This document shows positions 7,237 to 11,727 of a stretch of DNA of 11,727 bases, one piece after another. Location of the stretch: NCBI GenBank assembly GCA_030151165.1, contig JASLEM010000236.1, positions 1-11,727 on the forward strand. Direction: 5' to 3'. Both the position numbers and the translations under genes were made by a program. The notes below the pieces were generated by a model. That model saw only the letters and a list, made by a program, of their open reading frames with translations, had not been told where the DNA came from and made no database searches. Position 1 is the first letter of the stretch. Each line of letters opens with the position of its first letter. The stretch comes from Burkholderiaceae bacterium (GTDB lineage: Bacteria > Pseudomonadota > Gammaproteobacteria > Burkholderiales > Burkholderiaceae).

Positions 7237-10020
7237 TTACGCGCCGGGCCCGAAGACGGCGCGCCATAGTGCACGCCCGGCGGCTCGTTCTGGCGCCAGC
7301 GTCTCCGGCGGGAACAGCGTCGGCTGCTCGTCGAGGCGGGCGCGGTGCTGTGCGCGACGCAGTTCGCGGTAGGCATCGGCGGCGGCCTGGCCGATGCCGA
7401 CGTCGAGCAGCGCGGCGTCCTCGGCACGCTTGAGCAGCGCGATGTTGCCGAGGTTGTCGCGCAGGCCGCGGCACCGGCCGCCGTGGGCGAGCACGAGGTA
7501 TTGCACCGCGAACTCGATGTCCATCAGGCCGCCTTCGCAGTGCTTCGGGTCGATGCGCTCGTCGCGCTGCGGATGCGCGTCGCGCACCTTCTGCCGCATC
7601 GCGGCGATTTCCTGGCGCAGCGCGTCGGCGTCGCGCGCGGCCTCGATGACGGCGTGGCGCGTGGCCTCGAAACGCGCGCCGAGCTCGGCGTCGCCGGCGC
7701 AGAAGCGCGCCCGCGTGATCGCCTGGTGTTCCCAGGTCCACGCGGTGTTGCTGCCGCGGCCGCGCTGATAGCGCTCGAACGATTCGATCGACGTCACGAG
7801 CAGCCCCGAGTTGCCGTTGGGGCGCAGCGCGGTGTCGATGTCGAACAGCTCGCCCGCGGCGGTGCGCAGCGTGAGCCAGGTGATCAGCTTGCGCACGAAG
7901 GCGCCGTAGACCTCCTGCGCGCGGTACGGGTCGGATTCGTCGGCGTCGTCGTAGAGGAAGACGACGTCGAGGTCGCTGCCGTAGCCCAGCTCCTTGCCGC
8001 CGAGCTTGCCGTAGGCGATGACGGCGAGCTTCGGCACGTCGCGATGGCGCTGCTTCAGGTGGCCCCAGGCCCAGTCGAGGCTGCGCTGCAGGATGGTGTC
8101 GGCCAGGCAGGACAGCTCGTCGGCGACGGCCTCGACCGTGATGCGGCCCTCGACGTCGCGCACCAGCGTTCGGAAGACCTCGGCGTGGTGCGCGCGGCGC
8201 AGGGTGTCGAGCAGCGCGCCCTCGTCGGCCTCGCCCGAGCGGTGCCAGGCCTCGTGGCGATCCTCGAGTTCGGCGGTGAGCGCGCGCGGGTCGAAACGCT
8301 CGATCATCGTGCGCTCGTCGGCGAGCTCGTCGATCACGCCCGGATGCATCATCAGGTAGCGCACCGGCCAGCGCGCGAGGCCCAGCAGGCGCAGCAGGCG
8401 GCGCTGCACGTTCGGGCGCTCGACCAGCAGCGCGAGGTAGCTCTCGCGGCGCAGCAGCGGCTCGATCCAGTCGACGAAGCGCATCGCCGCCTCGATGGTG
8501 CAGTTGCCGGAGCGGATGTCCTCGACGGTGCGCTGCACGAGCTTGGCCAGGCGCAGGCGGCTTTCCTCGCGCAGGTTCTGCACGCGCGGGTTGTCGGCGA
8601 AGCGGCGCACGCGCTCTGACAGGCCGGCCGGCAGGCGGTCGAGCCAGGGTTCGCTGTCGAGCTGCGCGGGCGGCGAGGCCGGCGTGCACTTGCCGCCGCG
8701 GCAGCCGCCGGCGCGCGGCGGCGGGGCGCGGCCGTCGTGCAGCAGCGTGTCGAACTCGGTCGAGACGATCTCGCGGTATTCGCACAGCCGGTCGATCAGT
8801 TCGCAGGCGTCCTTCGTGCACGCCATGCCGAGGCTCGCGGCGATCCAGCCGAGGTCGCCGTCGGCGGTCGGCAGCAGATGTGTCTGCTGGTCGTCGAGGA
8901 ACTGGATGCGGTGCTCGACGCGGCGCAGGAACACATACGCCTCGTGGAGCTGCGCGGCCGTCTCGGGCTTCATCAGGCCGGCGTTGGCGAGCTTGGCGAG
9001 GGCCTTCAGCGTCGAGCGCGTGCGGATCTCGGGGAACTGCCCGCCGCGCACGACGAGCAGCAGCTGCACGATGAACTCGATCTCGCGGATGCCGCCGCGC
9101 GACAGCTTGACGTCGTTCGCGCGCTCGGGGCGGCCGGCGGCGCGCCGCTGCGCTTCCTCGCGGATCTTGTGGTGCAGCTGGCGCAGGCCTTCGAACACGC
9201 CGTAGTCGAGATAGCGCCGATACACGAACGGCGTGACGAGCGCGCGCAGCGCGAGCGCGCGGCCGCTGGTGACGGCGGCGCGCGGCGCGACCACGCGGCT
9301 CTTGAGCCACGCGAAGCGCTCCCACTCGCGGCCCTGCACGAGGAAATATTCCTCGAGCATCGCGAGGCTCACGACCGGCGGCCCCGAGTTGCCGTTCGGC
9401 CGCAGCGCGAGGTCGACGCGGAACACGAAGCCGTCGTCCGTCACGTCGCCGATCAGCGCGTACATGCGGCGCGCCACCTGGCCGAAGTATTCCTGCGCGC
9501 TGACGGCGATCGCGCCGTCGGTCTGCGCGTCTTCCTCGTAGACGTAGATCAGGTCGATGTCGGAGGACACGTTGAGCTCGCGCGCGCCGAGCTTGCCCAT
9601 GCCGATGATCCAGAACTCGACCTGCTCGCCGGCCTCGTTGCGCGGCACGCCCCAGCGCGGGTCGGTCTCCGACAGCGCCTGCGCCAGCGCGCGCTCGAGC
9701 GTCGCTTCGGCGAGATGCGTCATGGCGGCGGTGATGTCGGCCTGGTCGGCGCACTGCTCGATGTCCAGCACCGCGAGGCGCTCGAGCACGAGCTGGCGCG
9801 CGATGCGCAGCGCGCTCATCACGGGCGTGCCGTCGGCCTCGAGTTGCGCGACGAGCGCGGTGATCGTCGCGAAGTCGGGCAGGCCGGCGGGCAGGCGCGA
9901 CAGCTGGTCGCCGTAGCGGCGGCGCACGCGTTGCACGTAGCGGCTGTGCTCGGCCAGCGCGGTGCCGCAGGACGGCGCGCGGCCGACCGTGGCGAGCGGA
10001 GCGGATTCCGGGGCGTTCAT
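7237..10020 (-). CDS. glnE: GlnE, glutamine synthetase adenylyltransferase / adenylyl-removing enzyme
   Basis: 927 aa, close to the E. coli length of 946. It adds AMP to, and removes it from, a tyrosine of glutamine synthetase in answer to PII protein and glutamine, so it sets nitrogen assimilation; cytoplasmic. Two nucleotidyltransferase domains are visible. The N-terminal, deadenylylating half has GMGKLGARELNVSSDIDLIY with metal-binding Asp154 and Asp156, and later RVDLALRPNGNSG (201-213) and LSRGGIREIEF (307-316). The C-terminal, adenylylating half has AYGKLGGKELGYGSDLDVVF with Asp683 and Asp685, then a second TALRPNGNSG. Both active sites look intact. The linker near 431-455 is Pro/Gly-rich and has a CRGGKC pair (Cys440, Cys445). 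The start at ATG 10020 lacks a strong ribosome-binding site. It is divergent from yhdP across 174 bases, an arrangement I associate with Burkholderiales. Confidence 0.97.
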   Translation of the reverse strand: MNAPESAPLATVGRAPSCGTALAEHSRYVQRVRRRYGDQLSRLPAGLPDFATITALVAQLEADGTPVMSALRIARQLVLERLAVLDIEQCADQADITAAMTHLAEATLERALAQALSETDPRWGVPRNEAGEQVEFWIIGMGKLGARELNVSSDIDLIYVYEEDAQTDGAIAVSAQEYFGQVARRMYALIGDVTDDGFVFRVDLALRPNGNSGPPVVSLAMLEEYFLVQGREWERFAWLKSRVVAPRAAVTSGRALALRALVTPFVYRRYLDYGVFEGLRQLHHKIREEAQRRAAGRPERANDVKLSRGGIREIEFIVQLLLVVRGGQFPEIRTRSTLKALAKLANAGLMKPETAAQLHEAYVFLRRVEHRIQFLDDQQTHLLPTADGDLGWIAASLGMACTKDACELIDRLCEYREIVSTEFDTLLHDGRAPPPRAGGCRGGKCTPASPPAQLDSEPWLDRLPAGLSERVRRFADNPRVQNLREESRLRLAKLVQRTVEDIRSGNCTIEAAMRFVDWIEPLLRRESYLALLVERPNVQRRLLRLLGLARWPVRYLMMHPGVIDELADERTMIERFDPRALTAELEDRHEAWHRSGEADEGALLDTLRRAHHAEVFRTLVRDVEGRITVEAVADELSCLADTILQRSLDWAWGHLKQRHRDVPKLAVIAYGKLGGKELGYGSDLDVVFLYDDADESDPYRAQEVYGAFVRKLITWLTLRTAAGELFDIDTALRPNGNSGLLVTSIESFERYQRGRGSNTAWTWEHQAITRARFCAGDAELGARFEATRHAVIEAARDADALRQEIAAMRQKVRDAHPQRDERIDPKHCEGGLMDIEFAVQYLVLAHGGRCRGLRDNLGNIALLKRAEDAALLDVGIGQAAADAYRELRRAQHRARLDEQPTLFPPETLAPERAAGRALWRAVFGPGA

Positions 10021-10053
10021 GAGGGTTGACTCGCGAATGCGCGGCCCATGGAA

Positions 10054-10080
10054 AACACGCTGCGGACGAGGCAGCGTGTT
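10054..10080 (-). promoter_or_regulatory. Perfect 10-bp hairpin in the glnE leader
   Basis: AACACGCTGC (10054-10063), 7-base loop, GCAGCGTGTT (10071-10080). Read on the minus strand, the stem is followed directly by TTCC, giving GTGTTTTCC. This resembles a short intrinsic terminator or attenuator, 33 bases before the glnE start. Read on the plus strand it would be only an upstream palindrome. It could also be an operator. The repeat itself is certain; its role is not. Confidence 0.6.
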
Positions 10081-10082
10081 AC

Positions 10083-10194
10083 GAAAAGTTCAGGGGATCT
10101 GGCGGCAACAATCACCCCTTGTCGCCCGGAATGGCGCCTGCCCTGCCCACCTACACTGTGGTCTGGGGCGTTGCCACCCCGTGCCGAACTTTTC
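10083..10194. repeat. 9-bp inverted repeat spanning the glnE/yhdP intergenic region
   Basis: GAAAAGTTC at 10083-10091 and its exact reverse complement GAACTTTTC at 10186-10194, with 94 bases between. Each divergent gene therefore has GAACTTTTC reading in its own direction. The right arm abuts the yhdP ATG. GAACTTTT resembles the -35 element of sigma-E-type promoters, but no matching -10 was found. No strong sigma-70 promoter was found in this region either. Confidence 0.5.
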
Positions 10195-11727
10195 ATGACA
10201 TCGCAATTGAGCGCAATTTTCGATCCAGTCGTCAGACGGCTGCGCTTCATGCCGTGGCGGCGCGGGCTCCAGCTGGCGTGGCAGGCCGCCGTCTGGACGG
10301 GTCTGGCGCTGCTGTGTCTGCTGGTGCTGGCCTGGCTGACTCTGCAGTGGGGGATTCTGCCGCACATCGAGGATTGGCGTCCGGCGATAGAGCGGCATGC
10401 CAGTCGTGCGGTAGGGGTTCCGGTCCGCATCGGCCGCATCAGCGTGCGCTCGTCGGGCTGGATCCCCGCGTTCGAGCTGCGCGACGTCGTGCTGCGCGAC
10501 GCGTCCGGCGCCGAGGCGCTGCGGCTGCCGCGGGTGTCGGCGGCGCTGTCGCCGAGCTCGCTGTTCGCGTTCTCGCCGCGGCTGTCGCAGCTCTACATCG
10601 AGGACGCGAAGCTGCTCGTGCGGCGCGACGCCGACGGCCACCTGCACGTCGGCGGACTCGACCTCGCCGCGCGCGCCGCGAAGCCGGCCGCGGTCAACGA
10701 CTCCGGCGACACGCTCGACTGGTTCTTCAGCCAGCCCGAGTTCGTGCTGCGCCACGGCGCGGTGCGCTGGGTCGACGAGCAGCGCCACGCGCCGGCGCTC
10801 GAGTTGACGGACGTCGACGTCGTCGTGCGCAACGGCCTGCGCTCGCACGACCTGCGCATCGACGCGACCCCGCCCGCCGACTGGGGCGATCGCCTGCAGT
10901 TGCTCGCGCGTTGCCGCCAGCCGCTATTCGCCCGCGCGGGCGACGTCCGGCGCTGGAGCGGCACGCTGTACGCCGACCTGCCGCGTGGCGACGTCGCCCA
11001 GCTGAAGGCGCACGTCGACCTGCCCTTCGAGCTCGACGGCGGACAAGGCGCGTTGCGGCTTTGGCTCGACTTCCAGAACGAGCAATGGCGCGACATGACT
11101 GCCGACGTCCACCTCCGCCAGGTGAGCCTGCGGCTGGGCGACGGCGTCGAGCCGCTCGCGATCGCGGACGCGAGCGGACGCCTCGGCGCGCAGCGCGATT
11201 CCGAAGGCGTCGCGCTGTCGGCCGAGCACTTCGGCTTCCGCACGGCCGGGGGCATCGCGTGGCCGCCCGGCGACCTGCGCTTCTCGTGGAAGCAGAAGCA
11301 GGGCAGCGTCGCCGCGCCGCGCGCCGCACGCGGCGGGAGCGCGGTCGCGCCGTCCGCGTCGCTCGCGTCGTCCGACCTCGCGGCCGCCAGCCGCGCGCCG
11401 GTGCGCGCGCCGACGCTGTTCGACCGCGACGCGCCGATCACCGGCGGGCAGCTGTCGGCCGACCACCTCGACCTCACGCTGATGCGCCAGCTCGCCGCCG
11501 CGCTGCCGCTGCCGGCCACGGCGCGCCGCTGGCTCGCCGACTACCAGCCCGAAGGCGCCGTCCAGCGCCTGGCGGTGCAGTGGAGCGGGCCCATCGACGC
11601 GCCCGCGACCTACCGCGCGAACGGCGCGCTCAGCGGCTTCGCGATGGCCGCCGGCGCGGTGCCGCCCGGCGCGCGCACCGGCCGGCCGGGCTGGCGCAAC
11701 GCCGGCTTGAACTTCGACGCGAACGAG
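10195..11727 (+). CDS. yhdP: YhdP family AsmA-like envelope protein (C-terminus outside window)
   Basis: The first 511 codons of a protein expected to exceed 1,200 residues. The family (YhdP, DUF3971/TIGR02099, AsmA-like) consists of inner-membrane-anchored proteins that span the periplasm and help move phospholipid to the outer membrane. Seen: a short basic N-terminus; one membrane segment at about 30-50 (ALLCLLVLAWLTL); then the family pattern IEDWRPAIERHASRAVG, VPVRIGRI, LRDVVLRDASG, LRLPRVSAALSP and QLYIEDAKLLVRRDADG. DWFFSQPEFVLRHGAVRWVDE and LRIDATPPADWGDRLQLL follow. A less conserved Ala/Ser-rich linker sits near residues 375-405. The frame is open to the right edge. ATG 10195 has no Shine-Dalgarno. 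An in-frame ATG at 10249 (MPWRRGLQLAWQ) is a possible alternative and still keeps the membrane segment. Confidence 0.94.
   Translation, partial: MTSQLSAIFDPVVRRLRFMPWRRGLQLAWQAAVWTGLALLCLLVLAWLTLQWGILPHIEDWRPAIERHASRAVGVPVRIGRISVRSSGWIPAFELRDVVLRDASGAEALRLPRVSAALSPSSLFAFSPRLSQLYIEDAKLLVRRDADGHLHVGGLDLAARAAKPAAVNDSGDTLDWFFSQPEFVLRHGAVRWVDEQRHAPALELTDVDVVVRNGLRSHDLRIDATPPADWGDRLQLLARCRQPLFARAGDVRRWSGTLYADLPRGDVAQLKAHVDLPFELDGGQGALRLWLDFQNEQWRDMTADVHLRQVSLRLGDGVEPLAIADASGRLGAQRDSEGVALSAEHFGFRTAGGIAWPPGDLRFSWKQKQGSVAAPRAARGGSAVAPSASLASSDLAAASRAPVRAPTLFDRDAPITGGQLSADHLDLTLMRQLAAALPLPATARRWLADYQPEGAVQRLAVQWSGPIDAPATYRANGALSGFAMAAGAVPPGARTGRPGWRNAGLNFDANE

Noticed and set aside
6015..7427. Rhomboid gene starting at 7427
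   Set aside because: The upstream part is Arg/Pro-rich, overlaps the end of glnE by about 190 bases and has no rhomboid features; GTG 6860 is a better start.
4143..7433. 1096-codon plus-strand open frame
   Set aside because: It crosses the lipase, ankyrin, GST, rhomboid and glnE genes and gives Arg-rich nonsense; a GC artefact.
7345..10029. Two long plus-strand frames (424 and 430 codons) over glnE
   Set aside because: They are antisense to an intact, motif-rich glnE and have no recognisable domain.
1..11727. CRISPR arrays, tRNA or rRNA genes, insertion sequences, attachment sites
   Set aside because: Reading both strands showed no regularly spaced repeats, no tRNA-like arms and no transposase or integrase motifs.

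Overview
The window is very GC-rich, with no A+T-rich island. Its gene content points to a beta-proteobacterium of the order Burkholderiales. The indicators are a divergent glnE/yhdP pair, a rhombosortase-type rhomboid protease and a proteobacterial UvrA. Placement near the Roseateles/Mitsuaria/Rubrivivax lineage is an impression from protein similarity by eye, not a computed result. The high GC creates long antisense open frames over nearly every real gene; these are ignored here.

Layout. (1) 1-2517, minus: the first 839 codons of uvrA, running off the left edge, with an unusual Ala/Pro-rich N-terminal extension of about 70 residues. (2) 2518-2739: divergent intergenic region with two small hairpins. 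(3) 2740-5250, plus: a tight three-gene cluster. It encodes an unrecognised 136-aa protein, a 415-aa lipase-fold protein with a GxSxG nucleophile elbow and no signal peptide, and a 277-aa ankyrin-repeat protein with a clear Sec signal peptide. The topology (unsignalled lipase, exported partner) looks like an antibacterial phospholipase effector with a periplasmic immunity protein, possibly delivered by a type VI secretion system that is not in the window. This cluster is the accessory part of the window and the most interesting one. (4) 5277-5936, minus: a glutathione S-transferase, convergent with the cluster. (5) 6015-6860, minus: a rhombosortase-like intramembrane serine protease with an unusually long insert between the catalytic Ser and His. 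(6) 6861-7236: 376 bases with no recognised gene. (7) 7237-10020, minus: complete glnE, the bifunctional glutamine synthetase adenylyltransferase. (8) 10021-10194: divergent intergenic region with a perfect 10-bp hairpin in the glnE leader and a 9-bp inverted repeat spanning the region. (9) 10195-11727, plus: the first 511 codons of yhdP, a large inner-membrane-anchored AsmA-like protein, running off the right edge.

uvrA (nucleotide excision repair), glnE (nitrogen control), yhdP (envelope lipid transport) and the GST are housekeeping or core-like genes. The three-gene cluster between uvrA and the GST looks like a self-contained accessory cassette. Functions are assigned by motif reading only; no database search was run.
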